From Verrucomicrobiales bacterium (GTDB lineage: Bacteria; Verrucomicrobiota; Verrucomicrobiia; Verrucomicrobiales; DEV007): a DNA stretch of 64,000 bases. Each line of letters opens with the position of its first letter. Position 1 is the stretch's first letter. Where the stretch lies: assembly GCA_029213005.1 (NCBI GenBank), contig JARGPI010000005.1, forward strand, positions 221,287 to 285,286. The letters are read 5' to 3'. A model generated the notes under the pieces. That model had not been told where the DNA came from. It saw only the letters and a program-made list of their open reading frames with translations, and searched no databases. The position numbers and the translations under genes are program-made. Shown here in pieces: positions 27,653 to 35,690 of the stretch.

Positions 27653-28084
27653 ATGAAACTACTGCTAATTGATGACAATCGCAGCTTAACAACTCTGTTG
27701 AGCCGGGCGTTGAAAAAACTGGGCTACGACCCCAGTGCCGAAAACAACGCGCTTAATGCCGTAAGCGCTGTAAAAAATTTAAAACCCGACCTGATCATTC
27801 TGGATCTCGACATGCCCTACAAGAGTGGATTGGAAATCTACGGTGAGCTGAAGCTTGATACCCGGACCGCAAAAATTCCGGTGATTATGTTAGCCTCCCT
27901 CTCGATGCCGGGTGCCGTTCGGGCCGAAGTATTCGGCTGCGATGTCATCAGCAAACCTGCCAAGCTGGAAGATCTTCACGACATTATTGAGAGAAATCTG
28001 TCATCCAAATCATCGAGAACCGAACTTGTCCCGACTCCATCCAACCAGCAAAAACGCGAAGTCTATGAGAACATCCTTCAATAA
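27653..28084 (+). CDS. Single-domain response regulator (receiver) in the Pel operon
   Basis: A 143-residue CheY-like receiver. It has the acidic pair IDDN (D7-D8), phospho-acceptor D51 in LDLDMP, switch serine S82 (VIMLAS) and conserved K102 (SKPA). After residue 118 there is only a short polar tail and no DNA-binding or enzymatic output domain. It sits between the TPR gene and the epimerase and overlaps the latter by 20 nt, so it is part of the operon. No histidine kinase is nearby. Confidence 0.88.
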   Translation: MKLLLIDDNRSLTTLLSRALKKLGYDPSAENNALNAVSAVKNLKPDLIILDLDMPYKSGLEIYGELKLDTRTAKIPVIMLASLSMPGAVRAEVFGCDVISKPAKLEDLHDIIERNLSSKSSRTELVPTPSNQQKREVYENILQ

Positions 28085-29084
28085 TCCAGCCACCAATGAG
28101 GGAAGCCGTGTCCTGCTAACCGGTGCAGCGGGCTTTATCGGCAGCCATACCGCCGAACAACTGGTTTTCGCAGGGCACGAGGTTATCGGACTGGACAATC
28201 TCAGCACCGGCCATCTTTCCAATCTGGACAATCTCTCCGATCAGAACAGTTTTGATCTGATCGAAGGGGATGTACTTGATAGCAAGCTGGTAGACTCGAT
28301 TTGTAAGAGTTTTAAACCGGACGCAATTATTCATCTTGCGGGCTTGGTCAGCGTCGTTGTCGCTCAGGAAAATACTGAGAAGAATTTTCAACTCAATCTT
28401 CAGGCAACCCAAATCATTGCGGAAAACGCGCGCAAAAACCAGATCAAACGGATCGTGTTTGCCTCATCCGCATCGGTGTATGGGGATATCGCGGAAGACC
28501 TGATTCACGAAAACTGCCCGACACGACCTATCGGAATGTATGGTGCGGCTAAGCTCGCTTCAGAAAATCTGCTCACCGGTTACGCAACGTCCTACGGTAT
28601 GGAAACGGTCTGTCTGCGATACTTCAATGTCTATGGAGACCGCCAGGATCCCAAGAGCCCTTATTCGGGCGTGATTTCTATCTTTTCCGACCGGTTTTCG
28701 TCGGGAAAACCCGTGACAATCTTCGGCGACGGCGAGCAAACCCGGGATTTCATTTCGGTCAGAGACGTGGCGCGGGCTAACCGCCTCGCAGCTACCACTA
28801 CCAGAGTCAAATCAGGTTCAATCAATGTCTGCACCGGTAGTTGTTTATCGATAAATGAACTGGTCTCGATATTCCAGGCGATCTATCCGGGAGGACAGGA
28901 TCCGTCCTATGCGGAGTCCCGTGCCGGTGAGATTCTCCATTCCTGCGGGAACGGAGGCTACGCCGCAATGACTCTAGGCTTCAAACCTTTCGTTTCAATC
29001 GACGATGGACTCGCTGATTTGGTTGCCGTCCAGGATCTCGAAGAAGCACTGCGATTTGACGAAATGCTCCTCGCAAATTCCTGA
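28065..29084 (+). CDS. NAD-dependent UDP-sugar 4-epimerase (PelX-like)
   Basis: A 339-residue extended SDR enzyme: TGAAGFIGSH nucleotide-binding loop, SSASVYGD, and the catalytic YxxxK in YGAAKLASE. GalE/WbpP-type features (FNVYGDRQDP, GDGEQTRDF) are present. In a Pel locus it most likely makes UDP-GalNAc from UDP-GlcNAc, as PelX does in some Pseudomonas. The ATG at 28065 starts inside the receiver gene; the N-terminal 14 residues before the Rossmann strand are unusual but acceptable. Substrate is inferred from context only. Confidence 0.85.
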   Translation: MRTSFNNPATNEGSRVLLTGAAGFIGSHTAEQLVFAGHEVIGLDNLSTGHLSNLDNLSDQNSFDLIEGDVLDSKLVDSICKSFKPDAIIHLAGLVSVVVAQENTEKNFQLNLQATQIIAENARKNQIKRIVFASSASVYGDIAEDLIHENCPTRPIGMYGAAKLASENLLTGYATSYGMETVCLRYFNVYGDRQDPKSPYSGVISIFSDRFSSGKPVTIFGDGEQTRDFISVRDVARANRLAATTTRVKSGSINVCTGSCLSINELVSIFQAIYPGGQDPSYAESRAGEILHSCGNGGYAAMTLGFKPFVSIDDGLADLVAVQDLEEALRFDEMLLANS

Positions 29085-29128
29085 AACTAAGAAAACGATT
29101 TCCGCTATCCCATCACCGCTTCGATCCT

Positions 29129-31972
29129 TTGAGAATTCAGAATGCTTTTGTTGTCATTGCGCTTTGGTTCGCGGTCAGCCTCGAGGCGACGGCAAAAAGC
29201 CTGTATGTGGATTACTCGGCCAAACCGGATCCAGTTGAACTGACTCGCCACGACGTCTGTATCCTCCACCCGGACCAGCAAAGTTCGTTAGTGGAAGGAC
29301 AGGCGCAGGGGAATCAGTATTATGCCTACCTCAGCCTGGCCGAAATTTCTCCAGATGCTACCTACCTGAGTAAAGCGACAGAAGCCGGGGTCAAGTTACT
29401 GGCGGAGAATCCGGAATGGAAAAGTCGCCTCGTCGATATCAGGGACCCGGCGTGGGCAGATTTCTTCGTTAATGTATTGGCGAATGAAGCCGTCAGCCGG
29501 GGATTCGACGGTTTTTTCATCGACACGGTCGATAGCATCGAACTACTCGGTCTCCCGCAGGACAGTGACGAATTCATTGCCTACCAAACCGCGATCTACA
29601 CCATTCTCACCCGCCTCAAACAAACCTACCCTACCAAGAAAATTATCATCAACCGGGGATTCAAGGTGATTGAGAAGCTCAGCGATGTCGTGAACGGCGT
29701 CATGATTGAATCGGTTTTCTCAACCTCCGATATCAATGGCTCCAAGACCATTCCGGTTGAGTGGGACACCACAGAAATCCTCGTCAGCGAAATCGAGCGG
29801 ATCCAGCATTTGGGATTCGAAACATTCGTGGTCGACTATGTCGCGCCCGGAGACCGTGACGCAGCGATGGAAGCGGAAAAGCGAATCCGCAGTTTGGGTT
29901 GCATCCCGTTTGTAGGCAGTCGAAACCTCGATGGTACCAAGATTCTGGAAAAATCGATCAAAAGGAAACTTCTGGTTTTATATGGTTATGATCCGGTGGA
30001 GAACGAAGATGATCCAATTTTCCCCGGCGATACCCTTGCCCTCAGCAAAATTCAAACTCCCCTCGAGTGGATGGGCTATGAGTTCGAGTATCACAACATT
30101 TCCAAAGGGCTCCCCGATAGGTGGAACGATTCCGAGCACCGCGGAATCATTATCGATGAATCATTGACCGTTCCCCGAAACCTGGAGATGCAGCTGGCGA
30201 CCTGGCTCGCTGAGAAAATCTCGAAGCAAAATAAAATTCTATTTCTGGGTACGGGAGGCTTTACCTCGACTATCGCCAAGAAGACACTATTCGCCCCGCT
30301 CGGTATCACCCAGAGAGGCCGGATTCCCCGTGCTTCTAAAGCGGCCGGCAAAGTGGTTGCGACAAAAATCGACCCGGAGTTCACCAATTACGAAATTAAA
30401 ACCGAGGCATCAAAAGAAGCTTTCGAAGCCTTTCAGGCGCCGCCCAAGAGCCGGGTTGTTGTGGGGCTACAGATGAAGACATTTCATGGCGAAATTGTTC
30501 ACTATGATCCGGTGTTTCTCGCGGACTGGGGAGGCTGCCTTTTGCCTCCTTATTTGAACTATCAGGTTTCGCCGGAAATTGATCTTTCACATGTCGATCC
30601 TTTCAAATTTCTGTCCCAGATTTGGCCGGATGATTTTCCGGTTCCGGACGTGACCACCCGGCAGGGTCTCAGAGCGTTCTACAGTCATATCGATGGTGAT
30701 GGATTCGTTTCCGTTGCAAACTTTCCGGACCGCCCGATCTGCGGAGAGGTCTTGCGGGATAAAGTTCTCAAAGATCTGCCCTTCCCTATCACGGTCTCGA
30801 TCGTGGAGGCTGAAATCAGAGGTCACATGTTGACCCAGAAAAACCCGGATGTGGAGCGACACGAACAGGTATCGAAAGATATTTTTGAAATGCCCCATGT
30901 CGAACCGGCATCCCATTCCTATTCTCATCCCTATGTCTGGGATATGTCAGATAAAAGTTACTACGGTGAATATTCCTCGCTTAACCTGCCTTTGAAGCTC
31001 ACGACAATGTATCCCAAGATCAAGCTGGACCGGGAGATCGGTGGCTCGCTGGACTACGTCAGGGAAAAACTGTCCGGTAACGACAACCCACCAAAAATCT
31101 TTCTCTGGTCGGGTAACTGCCGTCCCTCAACCGAAGCGCTCCGCCTTGTCCGGGAGGCCGGAGTCGAAAATATGAACGGCGGTAACACGATCCTGAGCCG
31201 CCGTTTCCCCGGACTGTCCGCAGTTGCCCCCAAACTGATTGCTGCCGAAGGTGAAATGCAGGTATTCGCCTCCAATCAAAACGAATTTTATTACACTGAT
31301 GGTTGGAAAGGTCCTTTTTTCCACGGCTTCAAAAATGTAATCGAAACATTCGAGATGACGGAGTCGCCCCGGCGTCTAAAGCCGGTTAATGTCTACTACC
31401 ATTTCTATAGTGCCGAACGACAGGATGCCCTCTCCGCGCTTCACGAAATCTACGACTGGTGCAAAATTCATGATCTACATCTAATGGAGACCTCGAAATA
31501 TGCCAAAATGGTTCGTGACTCTTTCTATACTAAAGTTTCGGAACTGGCGCCGATCAAATGGCGCTTTAAAAATCAGGGGATTCAGCAGACTTATCGAATC
31601 CCCGTTTCCCGAGGTTTTCCCGATATGGTTGAATCGAAGGGGGTCATTGGCTACACCGAATTTCAAGACTCCTGGTACATTACGACCGATAACTCCGGAG
31701 ATATCGTCATCGCACTCAGTGAAGATGAAAAGATTCACCCTCACCTCCTTTCCAGCACGGAGGAATTGATCTGCGATAAAATCGACACCAATACCGTAAC
31801 GCTGAAAAACACTAGCACGATTCGACCATCAAAGGTGACCGTGGCCGGGCTGGGGAAAAGTGAATGGGCGCTCGCTACCGGAAAAAATGAGATCAAAAAA
31901 GTGCAGGTTGTCGACGGAGCTCATCAATTCACGATCAGCCCCGGAGGAACAGCAACGCTGTCCAGATTGTAG
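29129..31972 (+). CDS. pelA: PelA-like periplasmic Pel hydrolase/deacetylase
   Basis: 947 residues, matching the Pseudomonas protein in length. The start is a TTG giving a signal peptide (about 1-22); no in-frame ATG fits. The glycoside hydrolase domain (about 25-270) keeps the acidic residues D132 (GFFIDTVDS) and E194 (GVMIESVF). A linker domain follows (about 280-480). A CE4-like deacetylase follows with HIDGDG (H520, D522, D524) and HSYSH (H596, H600) as metal and catalytic ligands. A beta-rich C-terminal domain ends the protein. It would partially deacetylate and trim Pel in the periplasm. The stop is 6 bp from the convergent GMC gene. Confidence 0.93.
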   Translation: MRIQNAFVVIALWFAVSLEATAKSLYVDYSAKPDPVELTRHDVCILHPDQQSSLVEGQAQGNQYYAYLSLAEISPDATYLSKATEAGVKLLAENPEWKSRLVDIRDPAWADFFVNVLANEAVSRGFDGFFIDTVDSIELLGLPQDSDEFIAYQTAIYTILTRLKQTYPTKKIIINRGFKVIEKLSDVVNGVMIESVFSTSDINGSKTIPVEWDTTEILVSEIERIQHLGFETFVVDYVAPGDRDAAMEAEKRIRSLGCIPFVGSRNLDGTKILEKSIKRKLLVLYGYDPVENEDDPIFPGDTLALSKIQTPLEWMGYEFEYHNISKGLPDRWNDSEHRGIIIDESLTVPRNLEMQLATWLAEKISKQNKILFLGTGGFTSTIAKKTLFAPLGITQRGRIPRASKAAGKVVATKIDPEFTNYEIKTEASKEAFEAFQAPPKSRVVVGLQMKTFHGEIVHYDPVFLADWGGCLLPPYLNYQVSPEIDLSHVDPFKFLSQIWPDDFPVPDVTTRQGLRAFYSHIDGDGFVSVANFPDRPICGEVLRDKVLKDLPFPITVSIVEAEIRGHMLTQKNPDVERHEQVSKDIFEMPHVEPASHSYSHPYVWDMSDKSYYGEYSSLNLPLKLTTMYPKIKLDREIGGSLDYVREKLSGNDNPPKIFLWSGNCRPSTEALRLVREAGVENMNGGNTILSRRFPGLSAVAPKLIAAEGEMQVFASNQNEFYYTDGWKGPFFHGFKNVIETFEMTESPRRLKPVNVYYHFYSAERQDALSALHEIYDWCKIHDLHLMETSKYAKMVRDSFYTKVSELAPIKWRFKNQGIQQTYRIPVSRGFPDMVESKGVIGYTEFQDSWYITTDNSGDIVIALSEDEKIHPHLLSSTEELICDKIDTNTVTLKNTSTIRPSKVTVAGLGKSEWALATGKNEIKKVQVVDGAHQFTISPGGTATLSRL

Positions 31973-31978
31973 GTCTGC

Positions 31979-33694
31979 TTAAAGATTCAATTTCTTCATC
32001 TCAGACACCGCAAAATCAGCCGCCCGTGCGGTTAATGCCATGAAGGTGAGTGATGGATTGACGCACGAAGCAGAAGTCATACAAGCGCCGTCGGTCATAA
32101 AGACATTTTTAACCGCGTGTACCTGATTGGTTCCATTGAGAACTGAAGTCTTCGGATCGCGCCCCATCCTCGCAGTACCCATTTCGTGAATAGCGGTGCC
32201 GGGGAACGATTCGCCATCGTGAGTTTTCACATTGGTGAGCCCTGAACTCTCCAGCATTTCCCTGGCGTCGTTTGCCATATCGATCCGCATCTTCTTCTCG
32301 TTGTCTTTGAACTCGGCATTAAACACCACAATAGGTAATCCCCACTTGTCGCGTTTTTCCGGATCCAGATACATCAAATTATCGTGGTAAGGTAGGGTTT
32401 CGCCAAAACCACCCAGCCCCATTTTCCACTCTCCGGGCGTGGTTAAGTCATCTTTCAAATCAGCACCAAACGAAAGCTCCGCCACATTCCGTTCCCAACC
32501 GTTGCGACTACCGCCGCCCTGATATCCGAAACCACGAAGGTAGTCACGCTTGTCCGACCCGATATTCCGATAGCGCGGTATATAAATACCGTTGGCACGC
32601 CGACCATAATAGTAGAGATCAAGATCCCCTTCCCATACACCACTGGCACCGGTACGGAAATGATGGTCCATCAGATTGTGCCCCAGTTCACCGGAATCAT
32701 TTCCCAGACCGTTGGGGAAGCGGTCCGATTTCGAATTCATCAGCAAAGCGGTCGAAGCGATCGCACTTGCACACACAAAGATGATTTTGGCATGAAACTC
32801 CCGATCCTCCATCGTGACGGAGTCCCGCACCTGAACGCCGGTCGCCCGCTGGGTTTTGGGATCATAGACAATTTCTCTCACCACCGAATCCGGGCGCAGG
32901 GTCAATTTACCGGTTTTTGCAGCTGCAGGTAAAGTCGAGGACTGGGTGCTGAAATAAGCACCGAACGGACAACCCAGCGAACAGCGATTCCGGAACATGC
33001 AGGATCCCCTGCCGACTCCCATTTGCGCCTCGGCGGCTTTCGAAAGGTTCGCAACCCTACCGATCGTCATATTCCGACCGGGGAAATTCTTTTCAATTCG
33101 TTTCCGAACTTCCTTTTCGACGAAATACATATCCATCGGCGGCAAAAACTCGCTGTCGGGCAATTGAGGCAGCCCCAGTTTTTCCCCGGAGATCCCCGCG
33201 AATTTCTCGACGTAAGAATACCAGGGAGCGATATCTTTATAGCGAATCGGCCAATCAACTGCGATTCCCTCTTTCGCATTAGCTTCGAAATCCAAATCGC
33301 TCAAGCGGTAGCATTGCCGCCCCCACATAATCGACTTACCACCGACGATGTCCGGACGATACCAATCAAAGCGCTTTTCCTCTTTGTATAGAGAATCAAT
33401 GTCTTTGAACCAGTATTTGGCTGTCATCTCGTTGTAGGGATAATCCCGCGCCAGCTTGGGGTGGGTTTCGGCCTGCTCGACCGTGATTTTGCCGTTGTAT
33501 TTCGTCTCCCAGGGCGCCTTCATCGCATAATCGTAGTCCACGACATGGTTGAGCTGTTTCCCCCGTTCAAGCATCAGAACTCTCAAACCTTTTTCGGTGA
33601 GTTCTTTAGCGGCCCAACCTCCTGACACCCCGGAACCCACCACAATCGCATCGTAAGTATTTTCCCGGTCTGCTTTAATATTTAAATTCGCCAT
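31979..33694 (-). CDS. GMC-family FAD-dependent dehydrogenase
   Basis: A 571-residue glucose-methanol-choline oxidoreductase. The FAD loop is VVGSGVSGGWAAKELTEKGLRVLMLERG (residues about 17-44), then GRQCYRLSDLDF, and the C-terminal catalytic-region motif HEMGTARMG. There is no signal peptide of its own. It is paired with a twin-arginine small subunit just upstream, so the complex may be carried out as a hitchhiker. It probably oxidises a sugar or polyol and passes electrons to a cytochrome. A double-dyad repeat sits 15 nt before its ATG. Confidence 0.88.
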   Translation of the reverse strand: MANLNIKADRENTYDAIVVGSGVSGGWAAKELTEKGLRVLMLERGKQLNHVVDYDYAMKAPWETKYNGKITVEQAETHPKLARDYPYNEMTAKYWFKDIDSLYKEEKRFDWYRPDIVGGKSIMWGRQCYRLSDLDFEANAKEGIAVDWPIRYKDIAPWYSYVEKFAGISGEKLGLPQLPDSEFLPPMDMYFVEKEVRKRIEKNFPGRNMTIGRVANLSKAAEAQMGVGRGSCMFRNRCSLGCPFGAYFSTQSSTLPAAAKTGKLTLRPDSVVREIVYDPKTQRATGVQVRDSVTMEDREFHAKIIFVCASAIASTALLMNSKSDRFPNGLGNDSGELGHNLMDHHFRTGASGVWEGDLDLYYYGRRANGIYIPRYRNIGSDKRDYLRGFGYQGGGSRNGWERNVAELSFGADLKDDLTTPGEWKMGLGGFGETLPYHDNLMYLDPEKRDKWGLPIVVFNAEFKDNEKKMRIDMANDAREMLESSGLTNVKTHDGESFPGTAIHEMGTARMGRDPKTSVLNGTNQVHAVKNVFMTDGACMTSASCVNPSLTFMALTARAADFAVSEMKKLNL

Positions 33695-33708
33695 CGCAAT
33701 TGATCAAT

Positions 33709-33743
33709 TGTACCCTGTACCATTTCGGATTGTACCCTGTACA
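33709..33743. repeat. Double-dyad repeat between the two dehydrogenase subunit genes
   Basis: Cores at 33709-33721 (TGTACCCTGTACC) and 33731-33743 (TGTACCCTGTACA), starts 22 bp apart. The second is the centre of a perfect 8-bp stem: GATTGTAC, CCT, GTACAATC (33728-33746). It overlaps the stop codon of the small-subunit gene and ends 15 nt before the ATG of the GMC gene. Confidence 0.85.
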
Positions 33744-33744
33744 A

Positions 33745-34284
33745 TCATCTCGATATCGCCCATGCCTTCTGTCCGGGAGCGAGAGGCACATCCCCTTCAA
33801 AACGTCCGGGTATCGGTAAATAAGCCAAAGCCTGAGTGGCCCCGATTTCAGAGGTAAAATATCCGGCGACAGTGAGCTGTTTCATCTGTTTAAAAAACCA
33901 TCTATTCTTCGGGATCCAGGATTTGAAAAAATCATTTTTCTCCACTAGGGCAAGCTCCACAAACGGTTTACCCAGTGAACTCCGGCAATCCTTATCCAGT
34001 TTTTCCAGCCCCCCATAGAAATTTTTCTGGTGCTCCAACTCATAGCAGTCCCGCATCACCCGGATAATAAAATTCTCCACCCCTGCCGCCTTGGCCCCCG
34101 GAGTGTCAGTGTTTGGGATAATGATATCGGCCAACTCCGCCAGAAAAGCCTTCTTTGCCTCATCCACCTCAACCACCGGGCCTTGGTTGATAACCTGCCC
34201 CATCAAACCGGCAGAAAGCTGGGTGGATATCGATCCCCCTAAAATAAGAGTGATCCGTTCAATTGCGCTCCGCCGGTCTATCAT
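33745..34284 (-). CDS. Gluconate 2-dehydrogenase subunit 3-like protein (Tat-exported)
   Basis: A 179-residue protein of the gluconate dehydrogenase gamma-subunit family. The N-terminus MIDRRSAIERITLILGG has a twin-arginine pair and a hydrophobic stretch. The core contains LAELADIIIPNTDTPGAKAAGV and the Y-F pattern GYFTSEIGATQALAYLPIPG near the end, both typical. It acts as chaperone, export partner or stabilising subunit for the GMC dehydrogenase encoded 50 bp downstream. Confidence 0.85.
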   Translation of the reverse strand: MIDRRSAIERITLILGGSISTQLSAGLMGQVINQGPVVEVDEAKKAFLAELADIIIPNTDTPGAKAAGVENFIIRVMRDCYELEHQKNFYGGLEKLDKDCRSSLGKPFVELALVEKNDFFKSWIPKNRWFFKQMKQLTVAGYFTSEIGATQALAYLPIPGRFEGDVPLAPGQKAWAISR

Positions 34285-34474
34285 ATCAAATTGGAAAAAT
34301 GCTGACTTAAACTACAAAAAAGCTCACCATACAAAAAGCCAAATTTGATGCAAAAAGCGTCCCTTTACGAAATCAGTCGAGGCAGCGTCTTTACGGGGAA
34401 CGAAAAACCCGAATCAGGCTCCAAAAATAACGACACATAATTGAAATTTCAGGTTTTTTAGATTATTGATAACG

Positions 34475-35686
34475 ATGAGTGAACAAACTGCGAAACGCCT
34501 CGTCTCCCTCGACACCTACCGTGGCCTCGTTTTGGTGCTATTGGCTTTTGAATGTGTGAACTATGGATGGCAACATGTTCTCGCGGAAACTCACCCTTCG
34601 GGCCTCACCCGGTTTATCGAATTCCATGCCAGTCATATCGCATGGGCGGGATGTTCGTTCTGGGATCTGATTCAACCCTCCTTCATGTTTATGGTAGGCG
34701 TTTCGATGGCCTATTCCTATGGCAAGAGGAAGCGCCTCGGCGATGGGTTTCGTGAAATGTTGAGCCACGCGGTAATTCGTGCGCTGGTATTGATTCTTCT
34801 AGGCGTCTTCTTAAGAACCAGCTATATGTCGCAGACCAACTGGACTTTTGAGGATGTTATCACTCAAATCGGACTTGGCTATGTTCCTCTCTTTCTACTA
34901 TGGAACCGGTCCGCCCGCACTCAGATCATTGCGATAGCCGCGATACTGATTGGGTATTGGTTACTCTTTGCCGTTTACCCGATCAAAAGTCCTGCGGGTT
35001 ACGATTGGGAAAATCCCCAGGCACATCTCTTTACCGGCTTTCTCCAGCACTGGAATATTAACGCCAACCCGGCTCACGCATTTGATACCTGGTTTCTCAA
35101 TCTCTTCCCTAGAGAAACCGTCGAGTATAGCCTGCCGTCGGGAGAAACGATCGAGACGAACCGCTTTCTCTTTCATCCCGAAGGGTATAATACATTGAAT
35201 TTCATTCCCTCCCTCGCTATCATGGTAATGGGACTCATGGCAGGAGAGCTGCTTCGTAGCGACCGAAGCGACAAGGTCAAACAACTCGCGATCTATGGAA
35301 TCGGCGGCATCATCCTCGGAACGATTCTTCATTTCACAGGGATCTGCCCGCTGGTCAAGAAAACCTGGACACCTTCCTTTACCCTCTTCAGTGGCGGATG
35401 GTGCCTCCTCATTTTGCTAGGGCTCTACTACCTTATTGATATCAAAGGTTGGAAAAAATGGACCTTCCCTTTTGTCGTTGTAGGTATGAACTCGATCGCG
35501 ATGTATGTGATGCTATGGCTCACTTCCGGATGGATCAACGAAACGCTGCAAAAGCATCTCGGCGAAGGCTATGCCGGGTTCTTCGGCCCGGGGATGGAAC
35601 CCCTCATGCAAAACCTGCTAACCGGCGTCGTTCTCTGGCTGATCTGCTTTTGGATGTATCGACGTAAACTTTTCCTCAGAATCTAA
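34475..35686 (+). CDS. DUF5009 / heparan-alpha-glucosaminide acetyltransferase-like membrane protein
   Basis: A 403-residue protein with about ten membrane helices. RLVSLDTYRGLVLVLLAFE near the start and PSFMFMVGVSMAYS are characteristic of the NagX/HGSNAT-like family, which acetylates amino sugars across a membrane or has related acyl-transfer roles. ATG 34475 follows an in-frame TTG at 34466 and is preferred. It is followed 4 bp later by the polysaccharide lyase gene, which suggests a joint role in uptake or modification of a uronic-acid or amino-sugar polymer. Confidence 0.8.
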   Translation: MSEQTAKRLVSLDTYRGLVLVLLAFECVNYGWQHVLAETHPSGLTRFIEFHASHIAWAGCSFWDLIQPSFMFMVGVSMAYSYGKRKRLGDGFREMLSHAVIRALVLILLGVFLRTSYMSQTNWTFEDVITQIGLGYVPLFLLWNRSARTQIIAIAAILIGYWLLFAVYPIKSPAGYDWENPQAHLFTGFLQHWNINANPAHAFDTWFLNLFPRETVEYSLPSGETIETNRFLFHPEGYNTLNFIPSLAIMVMGLMAGELLRSDRSDKVKQLAIYGIGGIILGTILHFTGICPLVKKTWTPSFTLFSGGWCLLILLGLYYLIDIKGWKKWTFPFVVVGMNSIAMYVMLWLTSGWINETLQKHLGEGYAGFFGPGMEPLMQNLLTGVVLWLICFWMYRRKLFLRI

Positions 35687-35690
35687 CTTT

